NCBI GenBank assembly: GCA_051453625.1
Contig: JBOZIK010000001.1
Span: forward strand, 253,648,749 to 253,712,748
Length of the DNA stretch: 64,000 bases
Direction: 5' to 3'
DNA from: Welwitschia mirabilis
Lineage: Eukaryota; Gnetophyta; Gnetopsida; Welwitschiales
The translations under genes were made by a program, and so were the position numbers. Positions 46,700-58,488 of this stretch are shown here, piece after piece. How positions within the stretch are numbered: the first letter of the stretch is position 1; every line of letters starts with the position of its first letter. The notes under the pieces are model-generated. The model was not told where the DNA came from and did no database searches. It worked only from the letters and a program-made list of their open reading frames with translations.

Positions 46700-46761
46700 C
46701 TACATTTTTGTGTGATGGAGGTCAATGCCACTACATTTTTGTGTGATGGAGGTCAATGCCA
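46700..46761. repeat. Perfect 31-bp tandem duplication
   Basis: 46,700-46,730 and 46,731-46,761 are identical (unit begins CTACATTTTTGTGTGATGG). Such identity in an otherwise decayed region indicates a recent duplication. Confidence 0.95.
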
Positions 46762-48132
46762 CCATGATCATCTACAATTATTTCAATGCAAATCTATAAG
46801 GCTCAGTGAGTGCAATCATTAATGTTTGTGAAGTGGTGATTACAATTTTTGTAGATGGAATGGAAAACGTTTTAATTAGATATTGTAGTTAATTCAAAAA
46901 AAAGGAACCTTTTTCCCTAAGACGCCTTAGAGTTTTTGAAATGCCTCTTTTCTATTATGTTTCTTTAATGGTCTTCCTCCATTATTCTGTCGTTTGTTAT
47001 TCGAACATTGATTAGGCATTTTAAAGGTGCATTCTCGGCATGTTGTTAAGAATATTCTAGTGGCAAGGGACTAGTGTCAGATGATGGGTGTTGATAATGC
47101 CATAATTGCTCTCCTTCACACACTGCTTGGATGCCTGCTCTAAACTCCTGTGCTAAGACATCACCCAGCCTTGTAATGCTTCTTCTCTTTATTGTGATTA
47201 ATCAATGCATATTTCTTGTAGTGGTTTAATCTCTTGGACATTTCAACTTATGTTCTCTCAAAGCATATTTCTAACTATGTGTGGTAATGCTTTTCCTACA
47301 TTAGCATTTCAAGAATTTTCTTTTAAGATAACTCTGATTTAACTGATCTACCTATTTTCCCTCTCTATGGTGCTTCAGATTCTTGTGTGTCAATCTTTCT
47401 CTCCCACCTGGTATCACTTTGTAAGGCCTTCCATCTAGAATGCTTCTATTTTCATCTTGAGTGTCATCCAAATTCCTATAAACAATCTTATTTGCATCTA
47501 CCTTTTGCTTCCTGTAATATAGATGATTAATGGATATGCAAGAACTAAATATTATATCCTATTTATTCTTGTAAATTCATCTTCTTTTCCTCTCCCTGTG
47601 TATCTCTTACATGATGCTTCAACTTCTCCCACATGATACACCATTTCCTGCTTGACATTAAAACTCTTATTTGGCGTGCATCCTCTTACATGATGGGCAA
47701 GAAAATGATCAAATTTCTTTCTTCTTTATGGAAAATTAATAATGTTAGTTGAGAACTACTTCGTTTCCCTTTTACTTCTCCTTACATAGTAGGTGCTCAG
47801 CAATAAGTCCTTGGATTGTTAGGCGAAGCCCCAAAATGCTAATTATTGATACAAGACTCGAAATGCCCTCGCATCTGTATCTTCTTTATTTGTTGCATTC
47901 TTAAGCATTTAGCTTTGTTCATTGATGACTTAATTATTATCTTCAATTTTGTGAAATTCTCATCCCTTTAAACTGTAATGTTAACTAGTAGTAAGGTCAA
48001 CATTAACAGTAATTTAAGTGAGAAGCATGTTCAATGAAATGCGCAATTTGAGTCGATGAATTCCAACGCCATTGTTTTTATGATACTATTTCTCTTATTA
48101 AATTCCTTCATCATGAACCCATTATCTTCACC

Positions 48133-48240
48133 TCAGTGTGCCTTGGTATGGTGGTTAGGTTAATGGAACCCTAGCAAGGAGGTCATAGGTTCAACTCCCA
48201 ACAAAAACATGTAATTACCTTTTAAATCTTTTCTTTTTAA
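48133..48240 (+). repeat. SINE-like element
   Basis: GGTATGGTGGTTAGG (A-box like) and, 36 bp later, GGTTCAACTCC (near perfect B box), followed by an unrelated A/T-rich tail. This layout is typical of a tRNA-derived SINE. The 3' end and target duplication could not be fixed. Confidence 0.55.
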
Positions 48241-49995
48241 AAACAAAAATATATACATAAATTTAAGGTATAATATATGTGATTTATGTTCCATCCCTAG
48301 CTCTAACTCATTGGCCTCTCCATTATTTCATAGTAAAATGAGATTAAATAATAGTCAAAATCCTTCATGTGAAAAATTATTGCTTAGGCCTTTATAAACT
48401 TAGATGGTTCTCATATTTCTTAGTTAGCTAGTTATGATATATACCTTAATAAAATATGTTATTACTCTTCTTTAAAGAAAACTTATCTCTCTCTCTAGCT
48501 AAATATTTTTTGTTTTTTACAATAGGAAATATTGTTAGAAAAATATCTTACATCCTTGGTTGTATCATTTAATTTGCTACCAGAATCTTGAGTCTTATAT
48601 TAAGTATTAAATTTTCAATTAGGAATACCAAACCTTACTTCAACCCCAACCTATAGCTTTTGGATCACTACATTTTGGTATCAGAGCATTCAAGTTTAAG
48701 TAAAGTTTTACAACTATAGAACTTTTAAACTGTTTTAAGGATTTTTATGTTATTTTAGGGAATGAGTAGGTAAGTTCATTTTTAAGTAAATTTTGATCTT
48801 ATCATTCATTTTAGTTATGAATATTAGATCTTCTTAGTATCATAATAATCATTGGCTATTCAAGTAATACTTTATGAATTTTTTACATCATGCAATTTAT
48901 CATTTCTACGAAGGAACTTTGCTAGGTTAGGATTTAGGATAGGTAAACAATTGTCTTCATGTTTCTAGTTGTCTATTTTCATTTTATTTTCCTTAGTCTT
49001 TTTACGTGGTATTTCAAAGTCATTTCCATACTTTTCATTACAAAATATAGGACTTGATTATTTAATAGTTTTCTTATTATTATTTTTTTACTCATGGCTT
49101 TTATCTATAGGAGTTATCTTTTGTTAGTACTTTTAACATAATACTTTCTATTTCCATTTCTTTTTGAGTTTTGATGCATTCACTTGCTACTCTTACATGC
49201 TTATTTAATTTGAGCACATTTGAGAATTTTCCCTAGCATTACTTCTTTCTACTTGGTGTGTTGTCATGGCTCCATCCTTATCTCTTTCCTTGAGTCCTTT
49301 TCACTTTTGACTCCTTTACTATGATATTTTTTATGACAATTCTTGGCTTTTACCCATCTTTTAGACTTTATAATGACCTTATAAGGCCTCATTACTACTA
49401 TTATTGATTATCTAACTCTACCTAGACTTTCTTATTTTAGCAAATCCTTATTTTCTTGAGTGTCATCCAATGTCTATTATCGAGATGACGACTCGAAGGA
49501 TAATAATACCTTCTTACTTTATTATAATATGCAATGTATTGATTTATCTATGAGGGAATAGGACATATTTTTGAGATATTTGAGATATTTAAGTAAAATT
49601 TTATTTAGAAGGGTAATTTTGAGCTTTGAATATACATGCATGTAATGCACTATTCATTGTATGATTTCATATGACTTGTATGATATTCATTATAGACCTT
49701 GTTTAGTAGGCCACGACAAAGTAGTTATAGTACCTTTTTGCAAGTGTGATCCAGGAAATTCAAGAGACCATGTATAAGGGAAGTAATGTTATGACATATT
49801 TACTCCTTATATATTGTACTTAATACTTACTAATTACTATATAAACATCATTTTGAGTTATTACTACTTTGATTTTTCATACACATCATCGTATTTCAAA
49901 GTTAGCATGGTTATGTATTATGATGATTTTTGTGTATGACATGAAATTTTTATTTCATGATGTAATTAATGTTTTAAGTGGGGGCCAACATAGAC
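48241..49995 (+). mobile_element. Coding-free Tekay-like LTR element remnant
   Basis: An LTR end at 48,672 (CACTACA) is followed by a perfect initiator-Met PBS, TTTTGGTATCAGAGC (48,673-48,687). About 1.3 kb later, AAGTGGGGGCC (49,976-49,986) is a good polypurine tract and TGTAATACTC (49,996) a typical chromovirus LTR start. The interior has no gag or pol. It is therefore a non-autonomous or internally deleted element. The start of the 5' LTR was not found. Confidence 0.6.
48673..48687 (+). other. Primer binding site (initiator tRNA-Met)
   Basis: TTTTGGTATCAGAGC without any change from the gypsy consensus, next to an LTR-like CA end. Confidence 0.85.
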
Positions 49996-50296
49996 TGTAA
50001 TACTCTATTTCTCTTTTTTTTTAATGATCATATTCATAGATACTTAGTTTTCATTTTGATTTGTTGAGCATGTTTCCCCCCCAGTCATCTAGACGATAGT
50101 TAGAACAACAATTTATTACAAATCTTGTAGAGGTAATATGTCAATTCACCAATTATTAATATTTGATTTTGCATGGTACAAATTTCTAAACTAAATTTAC
50201 GTTTGCCTAGTTACTATTTAGTTTAGCCAATTTAACTTGCAATTTGTAGTTAATCGCTTAATTTGTCAATAACTAATAAGACTAAGTGGGAGACTA
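49996..50296 (+). mobile_element. LTR start of Tekay-like remnant passing into Athila-like 3' untranslated region
   Basis: TGTAATACTC begins after the polypurine tract at 49,976. By about 50,068 the sequence has become the 3' end of an Athila-like element: GTCATCTAGACGAT (50,084-50,097) sits 213 bp before the LTR, exactly as the related motif at 2,281 does before the LTR of D, and AAGACTAAGTGGGAGA is the polypurine tract. The junction point is uncertain. Confidence 0.55.
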
Positions 50297-51536
50297 TGTT
50301 GTAATGTCAAATTATATGTATTTGATGGGGTATTTTGAGTACTTTTGCAAGACATTTAGATGGGTTTAGATTGAATTCTAATGATTATAGAGATTTGATG
50401 GAATGATCACAAAAGCATGCAATTCTATGCATATTTAGAGGTATTTCAGGTAGATTCTAATACTTAGAATTTTGAGGAGAAGACCAATGATGCATGAGGT
50501 TATTTTCTCTTAACTAGAAAAATAAGGAAGTCTGTCGTCCCCTTTATCATCCCCATGACAGTTAAGATGATACTAATGATAACATGGACTAAAGCTATAA
50601 GGCTGAACACGGGGCTGCAAACTAACAAGTCATCATCTATTATAGGCATCATCCCTATAGTCATCTAGATGAGAATTAGGATGACCACTATTTTGTATGA
50701 ATAAATTGAATTATCTTTGTAATGGAGTCATGCACCCCATATGGGTTACTAGGATTTCATCTTTGAATTCTAGGGTTTTTGTTTCTAGAAGCTTTAATGT
50801 AAAACTATAAATATCCCCTTGCTTTAGCTCCTAATCTTATCTTTTATACAAAAAAATCTTATGATGGGAAATTAAATGACAAGAGATCCATCCATCGCTA
50901 TAGAGAGAAGTATTCCTTAGTGTTGGATTGTGTATCCTCTATTGAGGTGTTGTTGTTTTTTAAGTGGATGCTTAATTCATTCATAATTAATAAAAAATTA
51001 TCTTATCCTTTTTATATGCATATCCCTTATAGTTTATGTTGGTTATGATTTCATGACAACTTCATGGTTGATCTAGATCATAAGGGCAACCACACTGTTA
51101 GTTTAGATCTTGCATTCATTTTATATTACACTTTCATATTTGTAATTATTTATATTCTGTTTAATGTATCTTATAGATTATGTTGATTATAATTAAGTGA
51201 TAGTTATCCTTAATTAATTTAGATGATAATAGCTAATCTTGGTGGTAGAAATATTAGTAGTCAAATAGATTCATTAATTAGAGTTATTACATTGAATTTC
51301 ATCCATAAGCATTACATCATCATTTATCTTGCATTGCATTTGCATTTTAACTAGAGGAAAAATACTAAAAAATACTTTGTTAAAATCAATTCTCTAACTT
51401 ATAGCCTTAGTGCCTTCAACAGATTATGACATTCGAGCTAACTCACATCTATACTAGTGTGTATTTTTTTGTAAGTATTTGTGATTGACAGGATTTACTT
51501 AAGGATTTAAAAATTGCATAAATTCATACTGCAATA
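50297..51536 (+). mobile_element. Athila-like LTR (3' LTR), plus strand
   Basis: Starts TGTTGTAATGTCAAATT and ends near ACTGCAATA, 1,240 bp; same family as 519-1,973, 30,807-31,241 and 31,242-32,493. A polypurine tract precedes it and no PBS follows, so it is a 3' LTR and not a 5' one. TATA box ACTATAAATATCCCC is at about 50,797-50,811. It is the clearest reference copy in the window for this family. Confidence 0.88.
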
Positions 51537-54382
51537 GTTATATCTGGAATTGGTATTTTTAAGCCCTTTTAAACTTAGTTCTCTATATGTACCATAATAA
51601 AGTAGATTTATAGTATCTTATAAATTTAGTAAGGCCTAATTTAGATATTTATCTCTAATTGTAATGGCAATTCTAGAGCAACCAAGTTCCTTATATTTGA
51701 AAGGAAATTAGTTTTAAAGTACTACACTAGTTTAGTGTGCTAAAAATTCCTTGCTTTTAACATTCATTTACCATTTTATTATGTACATATATTTGAGGAA
51801 ATTTGCATAATAGGTTAATTACTTTTAAGAGGGACATGTATATTTTTACTTCCTTAAAAATCTCTAGGACCTTTAGATATTTTTTCATAATGTTTTCTTT
51901 TCTAAGTTATTATAAAGAGGGTAGAGGTTCTTTATAAGTGGACAAAGACTTTTATAACTTCTTTACTATTTCATCTTTATCAATGTTCTTTATAGGTATT
52001 GGTTTCTTTGTAGTTTGGTTATACTCATGTTGATTATTTATATGTTTTGCACTTCTAAGATGAATGACCTTAGTTTCTTCTATTTCGTTAGCCTCTAAAA
52101 CTTATACAATTTTAATTCCTCTTGGGTTTGGTTGTGAACTCATATAATGTTTTTCAATTTATTTTAAAAAGAGGGGTAAAAAGAGAATTTACATGGTGAT
52201 TTATTGAAATTGTTGGAAGTTCTATTTAAACTTATTCAATAAGGAATTCTATAATTGTTTTTTCTAGTTTTGGATTCCATCAATTCTCTTAAAGTTTCTT
52301 TAAATGAATTAAATGATAAGAACTGGTGATTATATAATGAAAGGTGGTTTGGATAGTATTGATTTCATACATAAGGATGAGAGGATGACCATGAAAATAA
52401 GTTTCTTGGTTGACTACTATGATTATATAAATTGTCCTACTTTCAAAAAAAAAATTAGGATGTTTTCTATACTAAAGGTTATAGGTGTTTGAATAGGAAT
52501 AATTTTTATAACTTTACTAATGATGTCCTACAACATTTACTTGTACATTTTCTATGATTTGGAAAATAGGTATGAAAGAATACTTAGCCAGTTCATGAAA
52601 TTCTATATATTAGCTTATACATTTAAGTTTTAAGATTGAGGGTTTAGGCGAAGTAGTAAGTGAATCTAATGTTCTTAAAGGTTTATCCATCCTATTATGA
52701 ACATTAAAGTTGTTGAAAACACTAAAGATAGTAGTGGACTTAACTAATTACTAGGATCTAAATGGTTCAATTAGTTTTTTCCCAGTTTCTAAAACTTTTG
52801 GCTATAGATAAAAGGGAATCTCAAACTTTATCTAATACAAAATTGAGGAAGCTACATGAACTCATCATTTTAAGTAGCTACTTATTATTTGATGATAATC
52901 CATCATAGAAAAAACTAATAACCCTACCTAGTTTAAATCCATATTAGAAACATTTTTGAAGTAGGTCCTTATATCTCTCTAATATTTGAAAGAAGATTTC
53001 ATTATCTTCTTATTTATAGTTCATGTTTTCTTTTCTAAGAGAATTAGTTTTATGACTTAAAAAAACTTTTGGGATAAAGGATTTATTTAGATTAGTTCAA
53101 GTCCTAATAAAGTAAAGTTTAAGGGTTATACAGTACAGATGTATCTTTTTCCTTAAGACAAAATGGGAAAAGGATTAGCCTAAGGACATCTCTAGTATTA
53201 GGAAATAAAGCTATGGGGATAGCATGCATTCAAATTCTTTTAGATTTAGGTATGAGTCTTCTAATTCTAAACCATGAAAATAGGAAATTTACTAAATAGT
53301 AAAAGGCTTAAAATTTAATCTAAACACTATTTGGAATTGAACTATGCAAGATGGGGAGCCTAAACATTAAGGTTATAAGTAATCTCAAAGGGGTTACCTA
53401 AGGAAGTTACAAAGGAAGTTGGATTAATTTTGAGAGACATTTTAGCTAGGTTTTTGGGCTACTTACTAGTTAACATAAAAGGCTTGAATATTTTCTTGCA
53501 ACTCTTCATTTCAAAAAGATTCTAGTTAGATTGTTGGAATGGTTGTTCTCCATGGATTTCTTCATGAAGTTGATTTTTTAAAGGAGTTCTTTGTTTATTA
53601 TTATTATTAATGTTGGGGTGTTAGATGAAACTTTAATTAAGCATCATAAATTGTCATGTATTCAATGCATAAATAACTTAGAAAGTTATCAAAGGGAGCT
53701 CAAAAGATAAATAGGTTTTATATGAGATAGAGAGTATTTAGTTAAAGTTTTAAAGGATAATTTTCGAAAAATCCTAAAGGCACTGGTTAGGTATGTCAAT
53801 AGCACTAGTTGTTTGATGTAATTTAGGTTAGGAAAAAGTCATGCGGCTCATAAACTCTATGCAAAATGGTTTAGGTTATGGGGTTTAGAAAATTCACAAT
53901 GAAAATTAAAATGATAGCAAGCTTTAAAATAAAATCTAAGAAAATAAATCCTAGAGATTTTTTCTTTTTAGAATATTTAATAATAAAAAATAAAACATAA
54001 TTAAAATAAAAATTAGCTATTGTAATGAAAAATTTTAAGGCAAAAAAGAAAAACAAAAGGATAAATATTATATATTTTTTTATTTTATTTACAATCCTTG
54101 TTTGGGTTAAAAAGTTGTAAAAATTTATTAGACAATAAAAAAGGATCTGATATAAAAATGATATTCAAATTAGAGTAAAAACCTAATAAAACTTAAAAAA
54201 TGTACCAATCTAGGTATCATTAGAAATCAAGTAGTACCCACCACTAAAAGGTATAAAACTAAAAGATATAAAACTAAAAGAAAAAACTCAAAATAAATTA
54301 GACTAGTTTGGATAAATACTAGAAGGAAGTTGTACCACCCACTAGAATTTCTAAAAAACTAAAAGTCTAAACTAAAAATTAG
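51537..54382 (+). other. Unassigned region, possibly a very decayed gypsy fragment
   Basis: No secure gene. Around 53,210-53,480 the plus strand reads IQILLDLGMSLLIL then TLFGIELCKMGSLNIKVISN, which loosely resembles a gypsy retropepsin (AL-DSGAS--FI, GV-LG-G), but without DSG. I consider this weak. The frame 54,056-53,871 on the minus strand is low-complexity Phe/Ile/Lys and not a gene. At 54,237-54,285 there is a short ATAAAACTAAAAG repeat. Confidence 0.3.
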
Positions 54383-54565
54383 NNNNNNNNNNNNNNNNNN
54401 NNNNNNNNNNNNNNNNNNNNNNNNNNNNNNNNNNNNNNNNNNNNNNNNNNNNNNNNNNNNNNNNNNNNNNNNNNNNNNNNNNNNNNNNNNNNNNNNNNNN
54501 NNNNNNNNNNNNNNNNNNNNNNNNNNNNNNNNNNNNNNNNNNNNNNNNNNNNNNNNNNNNNNNNN
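54383..54565. other. Assembly gap, 183 N
   Basis: Run of N of non-standard length, so possibly a sized gap. It removes the beginning of the LTR copy that follows. Confidence 0.99.
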
Positions 54566-55660
54566 AAATTTCTCTTAACCTATAATAGTTTAAAACAAAA
54601 TCAAAAGTTGAAATCATGATGAGTTTGAACTTTGAATGACAAAGTCAGAAAAGGCACTAACTTTAAAGGTTTAGCTTAACTCATCTAATAGCAAAACTTC
54701 ACCCCAACAATATCTTATAATTTTTTAAAATAAATCTAAAATTATTAAGTTATGATGCCTTAGGTTATAGTAACATAATCACATTCACCTCATAAGTGTT
54801 GGCAAATTCCTTAGTCACTCTAGTCCTTCATAGCCTTTTATGAGAATGGAAATTAAGAACTAATGTGCTTATGATCCATTAAATAAAGTAACTACAACCA
54901 AGAAGTAAGCTTAAATAACTTACTTAGCTATTAAGAAAACTCAATAGTGTAGTTATAGTTAATAATACAGTACAAGATTAACCAAAATTCAAAATTAAGG
55001 ATGAATAACTATTATTTCATGAAAACTAAAAATTACATTACATTACAAAAAGAAAGCAAGATTAATACAAACTCCTCAAAGATAGCCTGCTCCCAAAGGA
55101 AGAGCTTAAAAAGTCATGTTGATAGTTAATGCTCTAAGGGTTCCAACTATCTTTACTAGGAAAATATTATTACAAATAAGGGTGCTTAGCTCTTTTTATA
55201 GGGAAAAAAATAGGGTGAGGGTTCCAAGATTAGAGTCTTACATTTTAGGATTTTCAATTTAAATTTAACACTTTTATGAATACATGATTTATCAAAGTTT
55301 AATGTCATATCTACCTAATCCCATAAGTGGAAATTGCTCACTTTCATAAGAATACTCCAAAACATAACTCTTGATGCATTCTTATCATAGGGACTAGTGA
55401 CGTTAGTCACTTAGATAATGACACTAGCATTTTTAACTAGATGATCTTCAAATTTTGACATGTTACCCACAAAATAGCATTTTATTAAGAATTATTATGA
55501 AAAAATAAATAAGTTTAGAAATTATATTACAAAGGGTAAAAGACATAATGTTATAATAAAATAGCTATTTTAATGTCTTTTCCTAAGCTAAATTGATGAA
55601 ATATACTTGGTATGAATGTCAATTTTTACATGTTATTAATAACCACATAGAACTCTTAAT
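54566..55660 (-). mobile_element. LTR of the element E family (fragment or solo)
   Basis: Long match to 25,315-26,156 with TATA box CCCTATAAAAAGAGC (minus, 55,190-55,204) at the equivalent place. It carries about 180 bp extra near 55,320-55,500. No pol of this family lies next to it, so it is a solo LTR or fragment. Confidence 0.7.
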
Positions 55661-57513
55661 GTTAGGGTGTAGCATTTTAGATCTTATTGATAAATAAATT
55701 CTTATAAAAAAGCAATCAAACATGATTTTGTCATTTATACATATTCATGGTTAAATATCTTTTACACCATCTAATTCTTTTTTTTTTTTTAACTGAATCT
55801 TTTATCCCATATTATCACATTGAAATTCTAACATTGATGCCTATCTTAGAGTCCACATAACTTAACCTTATCTTATGTACATCATATTCACCCTACTCTT
55901 TAGTTTTCTTAACAAGATTTTTAATCCCATGGAATAAATAGGTTTCATAGCGTTATTTCCTACAATTACTATTATCACATTCATGGTTAATTAAATTAAG
56001 ACTTATATTATAATGGCATCACTAACATCATCCTCATGTTATAATCTTTATCATACATAACAATAAGTAATGCCACCTTCATTAGTTAGATACTTAATGT
56101 TGTACTTATTATAGTTGGACCACTCTTCCAAAACTCATGAAACCACCTATGATAGAATTACACTAAGGTTTACATCCTAACTAATCATCATAATCTTAGA
56201 GAATGTGATTAAGTTTTAAGAAAACTGATCATATTTAAAAACTCCTTGTAGTATCTATAGCATCTAAAGGGATGACAATTCCTTAATTCCTCTAGTCTTA
56301 AACGTTATTATATTTTAAGAGTATCATGGATTATGGGATAAAGGTAATCAAGAAAACCTATATCATTTACATATTCTTTAACATTTATAGTAACTTAATT
56401 TTTTATTTACATTAACATGATGAGAGATGACATAAATTTCATTTCCATTACCTATATTTACTTAAAGTTAAAATTCAACATTATTCAAGCCCTTCATCAT
56501 CACTTGTATAGCATGGAATCATAGAATCCTTATAATTATTATTTATTTTTATCTTTTCTAGACTTTTTCTCATGTACATAGTTTTCTTATAGAAATTCCT
56601 ATAATTTTAATATCTTCAGTTGTGTTTACATAATCAAGCTATTTATTTTCATAGGCATGTGCCATCTTACAGATCTTTAATGCATCAGAACCAAGTAATA
56701 AGTAGCATCAAACTTTATATCAATCTTATATGCATGATTCAATAAAATTGATAATAACATTAATAATAAGGTTTAGAGTTATTATGTCATATTCTATTAA
56801 TTACCTTCATTCTAATGAGAGATCATGCACTTGGTCAGATAGTATCTATCTATGTACATAGCTATGTGAATGTTTATTTATAATACTATTCTCTTATAGA
56901 TCATTAAGAATATTCCTCTATATGTACTCTTGTAGACATAGTTATTTACATGGTTCATTTATGAAAGGTCAAGCATCATTGTAATTTACTAAAGTATCTA
57001 ATACTTTCATCACTAATGATTATATTATTAGTAAACTAGAATTATTTATTGATAATTACATGCATCCATATATGGTTTCACTAGCTTATGACCATCTTTA
57101 CTAGTAAATGATGTCATGATGATATCATTTTTAACTTAATCATACATTTATAATTATCTATAATATAGCAACTAGATAAAATAGATGGAATAAAGAATAA
57201 ATATAAGGTCTTAATGGTGCTATTAAGAGCTCATACCATTAGCATTTATCACCAAAGGGCCATCTCTAAGAGACTTCAATAAGACCATGTTTATTCTTAT
57301 GATAGTCTTGGATGGCTACAAAAACCTTAACTCCAATGGAATTATCTTTTCCTTGGTCTTTTTTTTCATATAGTATCAAGTGTCATCATATTAAAAGAGT
57401 TCCATTGTTAATGACAAACTTGCTCAAGATATAAAAATCAAAATGCAGAATTATGTTTTTCATAAGGAAATTAAATTATTTTTTAATGGAAATTATATTT
57501 TTGCAATTGTTTA
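55661..57513. other. AT-rich region, no gene seen
   Basis: No coding signal in either direction. The part next to 57,514 is, by position, the leader of the minus-strand element whose PBS is there. Confidence 0.4.
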
Positions 57514-57690
57514 GCTTTGATATCATGTTTCAATGCAAGTGGAATAATAATAAGCCATTAAAGGTATTAGATAAATGATTTATGATTATACCCCACTTAC
57601 TAATCATACTCAAGATATCATCGTTTTTTATAACATATACCATTTTACCTTTCGTAGGTTAACCCTTATAAACATCAATAAAAATACCCA
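57514..57690 (-). mobile_element. PBS and LTR fragment of a further minus-strand element
   Basis: Minus strand TGATATCAAAGC (57,525-57,514) resembles the Met-type PBS TGGTATCAAAGC, and TGTTTCAATGCAAGTGG on the plus strand at 57,526 would be the LTR end. The LTR piece resembles 24,690-24,770. It is cut off near 57,690 by copia element G. Confidence 0.5.
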
Positions 57691-57719
57691 ATAAATAGAA
57701 TTCTATCTCTCTTTGTAAG

Positions 57720-58095
57720 ATCATGTTTGACAGACTGGGTAAGTAAGAAATAGAATTCTATCCCTCTTTCAATGACAAAAGAAGAATATATAGCAGTAGA
57801 AGGTTGTTGTGCTCATCTTCTATGGATAAAAGAAACGCTTAAAGATTTTGGAATTAGATATGATTAGGTACCAATTTTATGTAATAATACAAGTACCATT
57901 AACATCTCAAAAAATCTTTTCTAGCATTCTTGCACTAAACATGTTGAACTTAGACATCATTTTCTTAGAGATCAAGTAGAAAAAGGTAATATTTACATGA
58001 ATTTTGTAAACATTGATTTACAACTAGCTAATATCTTTATAAAACCCTCAAATTTTGACACATTTCTAAATCTTCATCATGAACTAGGGTTTTTT
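57720..58095 (+). pseudogene. RNase H end of SIRE-type copia element G
   Basis: Plus-strand reading NSIPLSMTKEEYIAVEGCCA, LLWIKETLKDFGI, CNNTSTINISKN, CTKHVELRHHFLRDQVEKG and ANIFIKPSNF. This is the RNase H C-terminus of SIRE-type copia ([58 protein letters not shown]). The earlier RT and integrase are absent upstream: the sequence begins abruptly near 57,720, so G is truncated at its 5' side. A few Gln codons are stops. Confidence 0.93.
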
Positions 58096-58488
58096 TTACC
58101 ATCCTCTAACTAGAAGTAGGGTAGTTGACTGGATTTTTAATTTAGTTGACTAAACTTGAGGAAGTTAGATCAACCAGATTTTCACTTGGTTGTCTGGACT
58201 CTTTATAGAAAAACCAAAAGAAGTTGTATTAATTAGACTAAAGTTCCAGTTAACTAGACCTAGAATTATTATGGTCCATGTCTTGATGAGTTGACTAAAC
58301 ATCAATTCAATTAACCAAATACATAGAATTATGAGTGAGTAAAAACGTAATGAACCTAAGTTTTTCTAAAATTTAGATTATTTCACCCTTCCTATAAAAT
58401 CATTTTGGAACTTCACCTATCTCATTTCCACCTGTCTGTCTATAGCCCTTATTTTTTGTTAGTTTTCTTTTTGTATTTTGTATCTTAG

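Larger units (their letters stand above)
46223..48130. other. Unassigned region with a tRNA-like piece and a 31-bp tandem repeat
   Basis: No gene found. The base composition is less AT-rich than most of the window. It does not continue the Athila gag that was cut at 34,568, so it is not the other side of that insertion site. Confidence 0.5.

Noticed and set aside
51537-51580. A PBS after the LTR at 50,297, which would make it a 5' LTR
   Set aside because: The bases after 51,536 do not match the TGGCG-type site seen after the other LTRs of this family, while a polypurine tract precedes the LTR.
53871-54056. 61-codon hydrophobic frame resembling a membrane protein
   Set aside because: Only Phe, Ile, Leu and Lys codons from A/T runs; low-complexity artefact.
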